From Natroniella sp046097105 (lineage in GTDB: Bacteria > Bacillota > Halanaerobiia > Halobacteroidales > Halobacteroidaceae), in contig NZ_CP175562.1 in NCBI RefSeq assembly GCF_046097105.1, forward strand, positions 1,550,001 to 1,614,000: a DNA stretch of 64,000 nucleotides, given 5' to 3'. Below, in pieces: positions 18,045 through 26,773 of the stretch (positions are counted from its first letter, which is position 1; each line of letters starts with the position of its first letter). The position numbers and the translations under genes are program-made. Under the pieces are notes generated by a model. It was not told the DNA's origin, made no database searches, and saw only the letters and a list, made by a program, of their open reading frames with translations.

Positions 18045-18473
18045 CTAATCCTCCTCCCTTATTTCTAAAGAATCAGCTATATTACCCAATACTCCATTTA
18101 CAAACTTACTAGATTGTTGGTCACTAAAACTTTTAGCTAATTCTACCGCTTCATTAATTGATACTGCAATTGGTATCTCTGCTTGATGTAAAATTTCATA
18201 AACAGCTAATCTAATAATACTTTTATCAACTTTACTCATTCGCTCAATTTTCCAGCCTACTGTATTTTGAGTAATCAATCGATCAATCTGCTCTAAATTA
18301 TTTACTGTCCCTTCAATTATCTCTACTAAAAATCCTGAACTTAAATCTAATTCCGGTTGTTCTTGGCTTAAAATACTCAAATTCTCTTCTAAGCCCTCTT
18401 TGTTAATATCCATTTGATATAAAACCTGAATAGCAATCTCTCTTGCTTGATGTCTATTTACATTACAACTAAT
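18045..18473 (-). CDS. nusB: Transcription antitermination factor NusB, apparent ATT start
   Basis: All-helical RNA-binding partner of NusE/S10 that works in rRNA antitermination. The first ATG (18413) would remove the conserved first helix: the codons just upstream read NRHQAREIAIQVLYQMDI, the standard NusB N-terminus. No ATG, GTG or TTG exists in frame between that helix and the upstream stop. An in-frame ATT at 18473 lies 6 bases after AGGAGGAG (18480-18487), giving 142 residues, the normal length. I therefore place the start there; a sequence error near 18460 is the alternative. A terminator precedes the gene, and the tsaD-like gene follows. Confidence 0.85.
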   Translation of the reverse strand: MSCNVNRHQAREIAIQVLYQMDINKEGLEENLSILSQEQPELDLSSGFLVEIIEGTVNNLEQIDRLITQNTVGWKIERMSKVDKSIIRLAVYEILHQAEIPIAVSINEAVELAKSFSDQQSSKFVNGVLGNIADSLEIREED

Positions 18474-18525
18474 TTTAATCTCCTCCTCTTTTAATCCATC
18501 CCCAAAGCAAATAATTTATTCAATT

Positions 18526-18556
18526 CAAAAAACCACCTATTCTCAGCAGGTGGCTT
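18526..18556 (-). terminator. Terminator between the DUF2273 gene and nusB
   Basis: Minus-strand CCACCT and AGGTGG (extended by AAG/CTT-like flanks) with a 9-base loop, followed by TTTTTTGAATTG. Partial read-through would supply nusB. Confidence 0.75.
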
Positions 18557-18591
18557 AGAATTAATCTTAATTTAATAAAAAATAACTGTTT

Positions 18592-18825
18592 TTATTCATT
18601 AGGAGGCAAAATATCATTAATTATATCTCTGAAATCTTCCCTACGATCAAATCTTGCTCCTAAATAAAAACCAATTACCATCCACACTAAAATAAAAATA
18701 GCTAAAATAACTCCAAATCTAATAATCAACAAAGAGATAAACATTCCCAATAATGTACCCAAAATTCTGCCTTTATAATCACTCAAGAGGCTTAAAAATT
18801 GCATTAGATCATCCAATTCAATCAT
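18592..18825 (-). CDS. DUF2273 small membrane protein
   Basis: 77 residues with a central hydrophobic stretch long enough for two membrane spans (about 18-55) and a charged C-terminus (ARFDRREDFRDIINDIL). The DUF2273 family is regularly found with amaP and asp23, exactly as here, and is thought to belong to the Asp23 envelope-stress group. The biochemical role is unknown. It follows amaP by 20 bases and ends at a terminator. Confidence 0.75.
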   Translation of the reverse strand: MIELDDLMQFLSLLSDYKGRILGTLLGMFISLLIIRFGVILAIFILVWMVIGFYLGARFDRREDFRDIINDILPPNE

Positions 18826-18845
18826 TTAAATAAACACCTCTTTTT

Positions 18846-19379
18846 TTAATCTAATCTCGTTGCTTCTTCTGATTGAAGCTCCCTAATCAAAATTTCTACT
18901 TGACCAACCTTAACTCCTGTAGATTGAGTTACCTGTTCTTTAATAATCTCTTGTAATTTTTGAGTCAAGTTAGGTATATTAGTTTCAGTATATACTACTA
19001 ACTTCAAATAAATATGTACTCCCTTATCTTTAATTTTAATCTTCGAATTGCTCTCTACAACTTTATCTTCTTGCTCAACTAATTTCCTAACTAAACTATT
19101 AATTGCCTCTAAACTTATCATAATTGTTCCTGTCTTTGCATTATCTACTACAGCAGACTTGCTTTTTTTTCTTCTAAATAATAGTTGTAAAATCCTAACT
19201 GACATTAAAAAGAAGATTAAACCAATAACCCCTACTTCAACTCTACCCTCTAACCCTCTAATAAATTCGAATAAATGTTGAAAAGAAACCAAATCTACTG
19301 CTAACCCAATCATTACTGAAGACAGAAGAATCAGTATCACTGTAAATAATAGCATAAAAAATTTATCAAGCAACTTCAC
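18846..19379 (-). CDS. amaP: Alkaline shock response membrane anchor AmaP
   Basis: 177 residues with two N-terminal transmembrane helices (about 8-30 and 48-68), a basic connector RRKKSKSA and a C-terminal Asp23-like beta/alpha domain (TGTIMISLEAINSLVRKLVEQ; GVKVGQVEILIREL). AmaP tethers Asp23 to the membrane in Staphylococcus. Synteny with asp23 upstream and the DUF2273 gene downstream supports the call. Confidence 0.85.
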   Translation of the reverse strand: MKLLDKFFMLLFTVILILLSSVMIGLAVDLVSFQHLFEFIRGLEGRVEVGVIGLIFFLMSVRILQLLFRRKKSKSAVVDNAKTGTIMISLEAINSLVRKLVEQEDKVVESNSKIKIKDKGVHIYLKLVVYTETNIPNLTQKLQEIIKEQVTQSTGVKVGQVEILIRELQSEEATRLD

Positions 19380-19405
19380 TTTTACTCACCTCTTAATAAG
19401 CATAT

Positions 19406-19435
19406 AAGCTAACTCTGTTTAAACAGAGTTAGCTT
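19406..19435. repeat. Perfect 30-bp palindrome between asp23 and amaP
   Basis: AAGCTAACTCTGTTT is followed directly by its exact reverse complement, without a loop base. On the minus strand no T tract follows (TATATGC); a short TTTT follows on the plus strand, where no gene ends. It may act as a weak attenuator inside the operon, or as a protein site. Confidence 0.6.
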
Positions 19436-19445
19436 TTACTATCAA

Positions 19446-19859
19446 TTATCTTACTCTATGAACCTCCGTTGTCTCCCCCTCTTCTTCAACTACTACTTCA
19501 TCTTTATCTTCATCTTCAAAACTGACACCTTGTACATGAATATTAACTTCTACTACATCTAAGCCAGTCATATTTTCAATAGCATTCTTTACACTTTCTT
19601 GAATCTTCCAAGATACATCAGGAATGCTGACTCCATAATTCATAATTACATATAAATCTATTGCAGCTTCAGTTTCACCAACTTCAACTTTAACACCTTT
19701 AGTCAAATTCTTTCTACCTAACATCTCAGCAATACCACCGGCTAATCCTCCACTCATTCCAGCTACACCTTCAACTTCAGTAGCAGCTAAACCAGCAATA
19801 ATACTGACCACTTCATTAGCAATTCTAATTGCTCCCACACTATTATCTGTCTGGCTCAT
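19446..19859 (-). CDS. Asp23/Gls24 family envelope stress protein
   Basis: 137 residues from ATG 19859 (MSQTDNSVGAIRIANEVV), which has AAGGGGG upstream; the open frame extends seven codons further to a TTG. The Asp23 domain is clear: EVVSIIAGLAATEVEGVAGM, IDLYVIMNYGVSIPDVSWKIQ. The C-terminus is very acidic (FEDEDKDEVVVEEEGET). Asp23-type proteins lie under the membrane, anchored by AmaP, and respond to envelope or alkaline stress. It follows accC by 66 bases, as yqhY does in Bacillus, where it is linked to acetyl-CoA carboxylase activity. Confidence 0.9.
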   Translation of the reverse strand: MSQTDNSVGAIRIANEVVSIIAGLAATEVEGVAGMSGGLAGGIAEMLGRKNLTKGVKVEVGETEAAIDLYVIMNYGVSIPDVSWKIQESVKNAIENMTGLDVVEVNIHVQGVSFEDEDKDEVVVEEEGETTEVHRVR

Positions 19860-19925
19860 TCTTCTTTCCCCCTTCTCCAATTTAAAAACCTCTAATTAAT
19901 TTATCAATTGTTAAATAAAGGAGAC

Positions 19926-21278
19926 TCATTCTTCATTATGTGTTATATGCTCCTCAATAAATCCTGTATCAAAGTTACCTGCAATAAAGTATTCATTTTG
20001 TAATACTTCTTTGTGAAATGGAATAGTTGTCTTAATTCCTTCAATTTTAAATTCATTCAATGCCCTTAACATTCTCTTACGAGCCTCTTCACGATCACGA
20101 CCCCAAGTTATTAATTTAGCAACCATTGAATCATAAAAAGGAGGAATCATATAATTAGGGTATACACCACTATCAATTCTAACTCCTAATCCTCCTGGAA
20201 TGATATACTCATTTATATTACCAGGGGAAGGTCTAAAGTTCTTACTAGGGTCTTCAGCATTAATTCTACATTCAATAGATGCACCACTAATCTCAATTTC
20301 ATCTTGTGTATAACCTAATTCTTCTCCTGCGGCTATTCTGATCTGCTCCTTGATAATATCTATTCCTGTTACCAGTTCAGTAACAGGATGTTCTACCTGA
20401 ATTCTTGTATTCATCTCAATAAAGTAATAATTATCATGTTTATCAAGTAACATCTCTATTGTCCCAGCATTATGATAATCAACCGCTTTAGCAGCTTTAA
20501 TTGCTGCTAAACCCATTTCGTCCCTCAACTCAGGGTCAATAGCTGGTGATGGTGCTTCTTCAATTACTTTTTGGTGACGCCTTTGAATTGAACAATCACG
20601 CTCACCTAAATGAACTACATTTCCATGTTCATCAGCTAAAATTTGAAATTCAATATGGCGTGGTTTTTCAACATATTTTTCTAGATAAACTTCAGCATTA
20701 CCAAAGGCAGCTTCTGCCTCCGAACTAGCTGTTTGGAATGCTTGAATTACTTCATCACTATTATGAGCAACTCTCATTCCTCGACCGCCTCCACCAAAGG
20801 AAGCTTTAACAATAACTGGATATCCAATATCTTCTGCAATTTCAACTGCTCTTTCTTTATTCTCTAAAACACCTTCAGTCCCAGGTACTACTGGCACTCC
20901 CGCTTCAATCATTGTTTCTCTAGCAACTGATTTATCTCCCATTCTTCTAATACTTTCAGCTTTTGGCCCAATAAATTTAAAGCCACACTCTTCGCAAACC
21001 TCTGCAAAGTCTGCATTTTCTGATAAAAAGCCATAACCAGGATGAATAGCATCTACATTAGCAATTTCAGCTACACTGATCAAACTAGGAATATTTAAGT
21101 AACTTTCATTTGATGAAGCAGCTCCAATACAATATGATTCATCAGCACATTTAACATGTAGTGAATCTTTATCTGCTTCAGAGTAGACTGCTACAGCTTT
21201 TATATCAAGCTCTTGGCATGCTCTAATAATTCTTAGTGCAATTTCGCCTCGATTTGCTATCAATATTTTATCAAACAT
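19926..21278 (-). CDS. accC: Biotin carboxylase AccC
   Basis: 450-residue ATP-grasp biotin carboxylase starting MFDKILIANRGEIALRIIRAC. The ATP loop is KASFGGGGRGM; HLGERDCSIQRRHQKVIEE and EMNTRIQVEHPVTE are the catalytic and biotin-binding blocks. ATG 21278 behind AAAAGGAG gives the canonical start; the frame is open 23 codons further into the fusion gene, which I reject. It carboxylates the biotin domain encoded immediately upstream (16-base gap), for acetyl-CoA carboxylase and/or a pyruvate carboxylase-like complex. Confidence 0.95.
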   Translation of the reverse strand: MFDKILIANRGEIALRIIRACQELDIKAVAVYSEADKDSLHVKCADESYCIGAASSNESYLNIPSLISVAEIANVDAIHPGYGFLSENADFAEVCEECGFKFIGPKAESIRRMGDKSVARETMIEAGVPVVPGTEGVLENKERAVEIAEDIGYPVIVKASFGGGGRGMRVAHNSDEVIQAFQTASSEAEAAFGNAEVYLEKYVEKPRHIEFQILADEHGNVVHLGERDCSIQRRHQKVIEEAPSPAIDPELRDEMGLAAIKAAKAVDYHNAGTIEMLLDKHDNYYFIEMNTRIQVEHPVTELVTGIDIIKEQIRIAAGEELGYTQDEIEISGASIECRINAEDPSKNFRPSPGNINEYIIPGGLGVRIDSGVYPNYMIPPFYDSMVAKLITWGRDREEARKRMLRALNEFKIEGIKTTIPFHKEVLQNEYFIAGNFDTGFIEEHITHNEE

Positions 21279-21294
21279 TTTATCACTGCTCCTT

Positions 21295-21768
21295 TTATAC
21301 TCTTTCAACAACAAACAACGGTTGACCGTATTCAATTGGTTCTGCATCTTCTATTAATATATCAACAATTTTACACTTAAATTCAGCTTCAATTTCATTC
21401 ATTAATTTCATTGCTTCAATAATACATACCGTATCACCTTCTTCAACTATATCTCCTACCTTTACAAATGGGTCAGCATCTGGTGCAGGTGCACGATAGA
21501 ATGTTCCAACCATTGGAGCTTCAATCTTCTCTCCTGCTGCTGGAGCTTTAGCAACCTTAGTATCTTCTTTAGTATCTTCTTTATCAGCCTCAACAACAAT
21601 TGTTTCATCTTCTACAGCTTGAGTAGTAACATTCTCACTAGCTTCTTGACTTACAACCTTTCCACCTTTCTTAATACTTACTTTTGTCCCGTCATTTTCC
21701 AAATTAATCTCTGAAATATCAGTTTCATCTAACATCTGAACTAATTCCTTAATATCTTTTAATTCCAT
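21295..21768 (-). CDS. accB: Probable internal translation product: free AccB
   Basis: Inside the fusion gene, in the same frame, ATG 21768 lies 8 bases after a perfect GGAGG (21777-21781, within AGAGGAGG). Translation from it gives 157 residues, the usual length of the biotin carboxyl carrier protein, starting MELKDIKELVQMLDE as free AccB proteins do. The Shine-Dalgarno encodes the glutamates of SEEEEN at the fusion joint. This looks like an old gene boundary whose stop codon was lost. Whether both products are made cannot be told from sequence. Confidence 0.6.
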   Translation of the reverse strand: MELKDIKELVQMLDETDISEINLENDGTKVSIKKGGKVVSQEASENVTTQAVEDETIVVEADKEDTKEDTKVAKAPAAGEKIEAPMVGTFYRAPAPDADPFVKVGDIVEEGDTVCIIEAMKLMNEIEAEFKCKIVDILIEDAEPIEYGQPLFVVERV

Positions 21769-23160
21769 ATTTTCTTCCTCCTCTGAAATTTTATTATTAT
21801 TATTTTCCCCAAAAATATTCTTATCTTGCTTTCTTCTCTTTAAGAACTTTAAAGCAACTTGAGGAAATAAAGCATAACTGAGATAATCTTCTTCTTTCTC
21901 TACATATTGTTCCACTTCATCTTTAATATCATCCAGGATTGGATCTAATAAATCAGCTGGTCGACAAGTAATTGGTTCTTCATCACCAATTGCTAACTCT
22001 TTAATTTCTGGATCAACTTCAGCTGGCGGCTTACCATAATATCCTTTAATGTAAGATTTGACCTCATCTGGGATTACCTTATATCTTTCACCTAATAATA
22101 CATTAAATACCGATTGCACTCCTACCACCTGACTCGTAGGAGTCACTAATGGTGGATAACCTAACTCTTTTCTTACTTTTGGAATTTCATTCAATACATC
22201 TTGAATTCTATCCAATGAATCTTGCTCTTCTAATTGAGAAATTAAGTTAGACATCATCCCACCTGGTACTTGATGAGAAAAAGTCTGCATATCAGTAATC
22301 TTAGTAACTCCACGATCAAATCCTCTTTTTCTTCTGACTTGTTCAAAATAACTATCTATATCAAATAACTGATCTAGATTAAAACCAGTATCATATTTCG
22401 TATCATCTAAAATAGCAGTCATTGTCTCTACAGGTGGCTGCGAAGAACCAAAAGCTAAGGAGGCAGTAGCAGTATCAACAACATCAACTCCAGCTTCAAT
22501 AGCCTTTACATATGTAGGCATTGCTAATCCACCAATATAATGACTGTGTAATTGAATTGGTACTTCTATTTCTTCTTTTAATGATGATACTAAATCATAA
22601 GCTCTATATGGTCTCAACAAACCAGCCATATCTTTAATACAGATAGAATCTGCCCCCATTTGTTGTAAAGTAACCGCAGTCTCTACATAATGTTCTATTG
22701 TATGCACTGGACTTACTGTATAAGATATAGTTGCTTGTGCATGTTTACCTGTCTCTTTTACTGCTTGCACAGCAGTTCTCATATTTCTAACATCATTTAA
22801 TGCATCAAAAATTCTAAAGATATCTATTCCATTCTCAGCTGCTTTCTCAACAAATTTTCTAACCACGTCATCAGGATAATGTTTATAGCCAACTACATTC
22901 TGTGCCCTTAATAACATCTGCAACGGCGTATTGCTAATATAACTATCTAATAATCTTAGCCTTTCCCACGGATCTTCTTGTAAAAAACGCATACATACAT
23001 CAAAAGTTGCTCCTCCCCATACCTCGAACGAATGGTAACCTACTTCATCCATCTTCCCAACTATCGGTAGCATATCCTCAGTTTTCATTCTAGTTGCCCA
23101 TAGAGATTGATGAGCATCTCTTAATGTAGTATCTGTGATCTTAACCTTCTTTTTTTCCAT
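21295..23160 (-). CDS. Fusion: carboxyltransferase (OadA/PycB) plus AccB biotin carrier
   Basis: 621 residues from ATG 23160 (AGGAGGG upstream). Residues about 1-460 are an oxaloacetate decarboxylase alpha/pyruvate carboxylase 5S carboxyltransferase: ITDTTLRDAHQSLWATRM, the metal-binding HSHYIGG and the catalytic-lysine segment CIKDMAG. From about residue 465 a complete AccB begins (MELKDIKELVQMLDE), with an acidic linker and a biotinyl domain ending in EAMKLMNEI, where the lysine is biotinylated. The fusion suggests one biotin carrier serving both pyruvate/oxaloacetate and acetyl-CoA carboxylation with AccC. An internal ribosome binding site may also yield free AccB. Confidence 0.88.
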   Translation of the reverse strand: MEKKKVKITDTTLRDAHQSLWATRMKTEDMLPIVGKMDEVGYHSFEVWGGATFDVCMRFLQEDPWERLRLLDSYISNTPLQMLLRAQNVVGYKHYPDDVVRKFVEKAAENGIDIFRIFDALNDVRNMRTAVQAVKETGKHAQATISYTVSPVHTIEHYVETAVTLQQMGADSICIKDMAGLLRPYRAYDLVSSLKEEIEVPIQLHSHYIGGLAMPTYVKAIEAGVDVVDTATASLAFGSSQPPVETMTAILDDTKYDTGFNLDQLFDIDSYFEQVRRKRGFDRGVTKITDMQTFSHQVPGGMMSNLISQLEEQDSLDRIQDVLNEIPKVRKELGYPPLVTPTSQVVGVQSVFNVLLGERYKVIPDEVKSYIKGYYGKPPAEVDPEIKELAIGDEEPITCRPADLLDPILDDIKDEVEQYVEKEEDYLSYALFPQVALKFLKRRKQDKNIFGENNNNKISEEEENMELKDIKELVQMLDETDISEINLENDGTKVSIKKGGKVVSQEASENVTTQAVEDETIVVEADKEDTKEDTKVAKAPAAGEKIEAPMVGTFYRAPAPDADPFVKVGDIVEEGDTVCIIEAMKLMNEIEAEFKCKIVDILIEDAEPIEYGQPLFVVERV

Positions 23161-23254
23161 TTTTCTCCCTCCTATATTACTCACTACTTATTCTTCTATA
23201 ATATCACTTGTTCTCCTCTTTTATAAAAACAGATTGTTCTAATAAAAAATTAAG

Positions 23255-23288
23255 AGAAAAACTCAGGTAATAAACAACTCACCTGAGC
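23255..23288 (-). terminator. Terminator of the spoIIIA operon
   Basis: CTCAGGT (minus strand, first arm) and ACCTGAG close a 12-base loop and are followed by TTTTTCTC. It sits between the spoIIIAH stop (23340) and the fusion gene start. Confidence 0.8.
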
Positions 23289-23339
23289 TAAACGATAAAC
23301 TTATCTAACTATTATATCTTATTTCCTTCTATTTGTCAA

Positions 23340-23945
23340 TTATTCAGGTTTTTTCTCAATTATAGTTATATTCCCTAGACTAATTCCTGTACTATTAGAA
23401 ACTATATCTCCAATTTTAGCCACATCTTGTTTTTGTAATCCTTCAGTAGCTATAATTAATTCTATTGAACTGTCATGTAAGAATGCTAATCCGTCATTAT
23501 ACCCCCGAGCTCTAATCATACTTTCAATTTCCATCTCTTTTTCTATATTATTAGTTATTTGTAATAAGCGTTCTTGTGCTTGAACCTTCAATTTATCATC
23601 AGAATTAGGGTTATTTATCATTTCCCGCAATAGATTAATCTGTTCACTACGAGCTTGATCACGTTCCATTCGATACTCTACAAAGAAGTTAGTATCGTGA
23701 CTATCCTCCTGTGCAACACTAGTAGCTAATTCTTCTTCTAGCTTCTCAACCTCCTTTAATTGCTCACTATCCATTTCTTCATAATTTGTTGTCTTGAATT
23801 CAACTTCTTGATCAGAAGAGACTTCAGCTAACTGCCCTCCTTCGGGAAGTTGATGAACTACAACAGCAGTTACCATTCCTACCCAGACCATTAATACTAA
23901 AAACCAACCCATTTTCTTTTTTAACTCTGATTTACCTATGATCAT
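23340..23945 (-). CDS. spoIIIAH: Stage III sporulation protein AH
   Basis: 201 residues: one N-terminal transmembrane helix (about 13-32), a charged coiled coil (MDSEQLKEVEKLEEELA; RDQARSEQINLLREM) and a C-terminal ring-building domain of YscJ/FliF type (FLHDSSIELIIATEGLQKQDVAKI). SpoIIIAH in the mother cell pairs with forespore SpoIIQ to form the feeding-tube channel. It is last in the operon, 9 bases after spoIIIAG. Confidence 0.92.
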   Translation of the reverse strand: MIIGKSELKKKMGWFLVLMVWVGMVTAVVVHQLPEGGQLAEVSSDQEVEFKTTNYEEMDSEQLKEVEKLEEELATSVAQEDSHDTNFFVEYRMERDQARSEQINLLREMINNPNSDDKLKVQAQERLLQITNNIEKEMEIESMIRARGYNDGLAFLHDSSIELIIATEGLQKQDVAKIGDIVSNSTGISLGNITIIEKKPE

Positions 23946-23954
23946 TATTATTCC

Positions 23955-24554
23955 CTACCTTTCTTTTGGTAATACAATAATTTTATGGCTAGGCACCCCT
24001 AATCCCCTTCTGATCGCTTGCATTAAGTCGGCCTTAACATAAGAATTCCCTGCCCCTTCAGCAACAACTAACACTCCTCTAATTTTAGGTTTAATCTCTT
24101 TTCTTACTAATGCTTCCTCCCCAGTACCTTTATTTATAATAACTATTTCTTCTCTTTTATCAGATTCAATCGTATTTCTAATTCCACCTGCATCATCTTC
24201 TTCTTTAACTTCCTGATTTGATTGCTGGTAATCCCTGACATAAACATACTCTGAACTGGTATCTAATGTAACATCAACAGCTACTCTTCCTACCCCCTGT
24301 ACTTGAGATAAAATAGATGCTAGTTTTTTTTCTAATTCTTCTTCTAAAGCCAAAGCACCTCCAGCACTAGATTGCTGGTGATTATAATCTTGCTTCGAAC
24401 CTTCAGGCTGAGAAAAGTTACCACCAAAATCCCCAAGCAATATCAAAAAAACTCCCATTAAGATAAATAAACCTAGGTAACGAATAAACTTTAATTGTGA
24501 TTTACTTAAATTACTATTTAAAATCTCTTTTAAAAATGAATCTTCAGCTCCCAT
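23955..24554 (-). CDS. spoIIIAG: Stage III sporulation protein AG
   Basis: 199 residues with a transmembrane helix at about 26-44 and a ring-building domain of the EscJ/PrgK-like fold (LASILSQVQGVGRVAVDVTLD; PKIRGVLVVAEGAGNSYVKADL). SpoIIIAG forms the large oligomeric ring of the mother cell-forespore channel. The loop between the two halves (VYVRDYQQSN to GEEALVRKE) contains the usual insertion. Confidence 0.92.
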   Translation of the reverse strand: MGAEDSFLKEILNSNLSKSQLKFIRYLGLFILMGVFLILLGDFGGNFSQPEGSKQDYNHQQSSAGGALALEEELEKKLASILSQVQGVGRVAVDVTLDTSSEYVYVRDYQQSNQEVKEEDDAGGIRNTIESDKREEIVIINKGTGEEALVRKEIKPKIRGVLVVAEGAGNSYVKADLMQAIRRGLGVPSHKIIVLPKER

Positions 24555-24632
24555 TCTTCTTCTCCTTTCTGAGCTAACTCAAAAATTAACTTATTAGCTA
24601 TCATAATCACTTAACCTCAACTAAATAGCCCT

Positions 24633-25181
24633 CTAATTAAAATTGACTTCAACCTGCTCTAAATTAAGACCATAAAAGTTAGTAATTAATTCTTTTATTT
24701 TTTTTTCTTTCTGATCAGATTTAGAATCTTTATCTTCCTGAGACAAATCAATATTTACTGGATTAATTCTACCTTTTTGAGCTCTAATTTTTATTTTTTC
24801 TAATTCATTTTCTTGATCTAAACTCAATTTTACTGTGGATTCTATTTGAAAATTAAATTCTATAAAAGATTCAATCTGCTTACCCAACCTCTGTTCATAT
24901 TCATCCCTTATTTCATTATCCTGCTCTCTTTTTAAACTTTCACCATATTCTAAAACTTCATCAAAGGAAGGTTTTTGGATGCTGAATAAATCTAAATTCA
25001 ATATTTGTTGAGGATAACGGGCCAAACTTAAAATAGGATTCAATACGACTAATATAATAAAAAAACCAATAATTACCTTAACAAAACTCTTCATTTGACC
25101 ACTAGGAACCAACATCTGAATAAAATTAGAAAATAAGATAACTAACACTATATTTTTAACCCATTCTCGTAGCTGATCCAA
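24633..25181 (-). CDS. spoIIIAF: Stage III sporulation protein AF
   Basis: 182 residues with two N-terminal transmembrane segments (about 10-26 and 32-50; FVKVIIGFFIILVVLNPIL is characteristic) and a C-terminal soluble domain with lysine-rich linker. It sits between spoIIIAE and spoIIIAG as in all endospore formers, and is a structural part of the SpoIIIA complex. Confidence 0.9.
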   Translation of the reverse strand: MDQLREWVKNIVLVILFSNFIQMLVPSGQMKSFVKVIIGFFIILVVLNPILSLARYPQQILNLDLFSIQKPSFDEVLEYGESLKREQDNEIRDEYEQRLGKQIESFIEFNFQIESTVKLSLDQENELEKIKIRAQKGRINPVNIDLSQEDKDSKSDQKEKKIKELITNFYGLNLEQVEVNFN

Positions 25182-25187
25182 TTTTTA

Positions 25188-26363
25188 TCACCTCATCATC
25201 ACACTAAAATTAGCTACCCCTACCAACATTATAATCACTACAAAAAACATCAGTCCTACTGCTGCTACTGAAGCAAAGATCAATAAAAGACTATTTGCTA
25301 ATTTATCAAGACAACTAACTATTTTGGGATCACTAACCGGCTGAATAATTGCACTTGCTAGCCGATAGATAAATGCCATCGCAATAATCTTAAGCACTGA
25401 TAAAGAACAAAAGATCAAGACAATAATTACACTAAAAACTCCCAAAGCATTCTTGATTAATAATGAACCACCAATAATCATATCTAAAGCACTAGCTAAA
25501 TAACCTCCTACAATCGGAACGAAGGTTCCTGTTAAATACTTAGCAGTTCTAATTGTAACCCCATCACTGACCGTACCAATTGTACCCTGAGTTACTATTG
25601 CCGCCATAAAGACAGTCATAATTACTCCCAAAACTCCCATACTTAACTGTTTAAATAGTCCAGCCAAACCTGTTACCTCAAATTCATCAGAAATATTATT
25701 CACAATATCCAAAATAGTAGCTAAAAATATCAAAGGAAAAACAACATTCCTAACCAAAGTACTTAAGGCACTAACAATCAGAAAGCTAATTGGATGGAAC
25801 AAAGCAGCAGAAGTGACATTGCCCATACTAACTAATAATGATAACAGCAATGGTAAGATTGCTTGCATAATATCAACCATATTCGTAATTGCTTCTGTTC
25901 CAGTAGTTACTGCAACCTTAAAGGAATTTAAAGCAATAATGACTAAGACAAGATAGACAATCCCATTAGCTAATTTACTGACTTCTTGTCCAGCAAAATT
26001 TCCTTGAAAGCTCTTTAAAATTGCTACAATCATTGCTAAAATAATTAATTGCCCAAGCAGAGTACTATTAGCTATTATCTCATCAAATAAATAATGTACT
26101 AAGCCTTTAATAATCTCTGCTGGCATACCAGAAATTCCTTCTTGCCGAAATAGATCAATTATATTTTTAACTTCTAATCTAGGTAAATAATCTCCAGCAT
26201 CTCGATTTAAGTCATTAACTACTTCTTCTAATTCACCTAAATTCAAGTTTTGTAATTGATCCTCTATAATACTATCAGGCTCAATATCTTCATTAGCTAG
26301 TACTGGATTACAGCTTAAAAATAACAAGCTTATACTGAGTAACATAACAATTTTTTTCTTCAT
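25188..26363 (-). CDS. spoIIIAE: Stage III sporulation protein AE
   Basis: 391-residue polytopic membrane protein with a cleavable signal peptide (about 1-23) and about eight transmembrane helices from residue 90 on. FVPIVGGYLASALDMIIGGSLLIKNA, split here as the FVPIVGGYLAS and GGSLLIKNA blocks, is typical. SpoIIIAE is the putative transporter core of the channel. It follows spoIIIAD by 12 bases. Confidence 0.93.
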   Translation of the reverse strand: MKKKIVMLLSISLLFLSCNPVLANEDIEPDSIIEDQLQNLNLGELEEVVNDLNRDAGDYLPRLEVKNIIDLFRQEGISGMPAEIIKGLVHYLFDEIIANSTLLGQLIILAMIVAILKSFQGNFAGQEVSKLANGIVYLVLVIIALNSFKVAVTTGTEAITNMVDIMQAILPLLLSLLVSMGNVTSAALFHPISFLIVSALSTLVRNVVFPLIFLATILDIVNNISDEFEVTGLAGLFKQLSMGVLGVIMTVFMAAIVTQGTIGTVSDGVTIRTAKYLTGTFVPIVGGYLASALDMIIGGSLLIKNALGVFSVIIVLIFCSLSVLKIIAMAFIYRLASAIIQPVSDPKIVSCLDKLANSLLLIFASVAAVGLMFFVVIIMLVGVANFSVMMR

Positions 26364-26375
26364 CTTCTCACGCCC

Positions 26376-26762
26376 TTATGGCAAAAGTTGAAGTATTGAT
26401 TCTAAAATTGAGATCATAATTGGAACCCCTAATACCATAATCATTATCTTTCCTGCAAATTCTATCTTAGAAGCTATAATATTCTCTCCCGCATCACGAC
26501 AAATTTGGGCTCCAAATTCAGCTATATAAGCAATCCCAATTACTTTTAAAATCGTATTGACATAAACTAAATCAATATTAGCCTCATCTGCTAACCTACG
26601 CATTACATCAACGATCACAGCAATTCGATCAACCATCAAAATAAAAATAATCAAACCAACAACCAAGCTTAATTGTAATGCTAACTCTGGTCTATACTGT
26701 TTAACTACTATGGTAAATATGGTTCCAATCAGACCTAATCCTACAACTTGGACAATCTCCAT
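26376..26762 (-). CDS. spoIIIAD: Stage III sporulation protein AD
   Basis: 128 residues, almost entirely transmembrane, with the diagnostic YIAEFGAQICRDAGE motif in the second half. ATG 26762 is 11 bases past the spoIIIAC stop behind GAGGAGGGGG; the frame is open five codons further. Resembles a flagellar-export FliQ-type component by family analysis. Confidence 0.92.
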   Translation of the reverse strand: MEIVQVVGLGLIGTIFTIVVKQYRPELALQLSLVVGLIIFILMVDRIAVIVDVMRRLADEANIDLVYVNTILKVIGIAYIAEFGAQICRDAGENIIASKIEFAGKIMIMVLGVPIMISILESILQLLP

Positions 26763-26773
26763 TCTCCCCCTCC

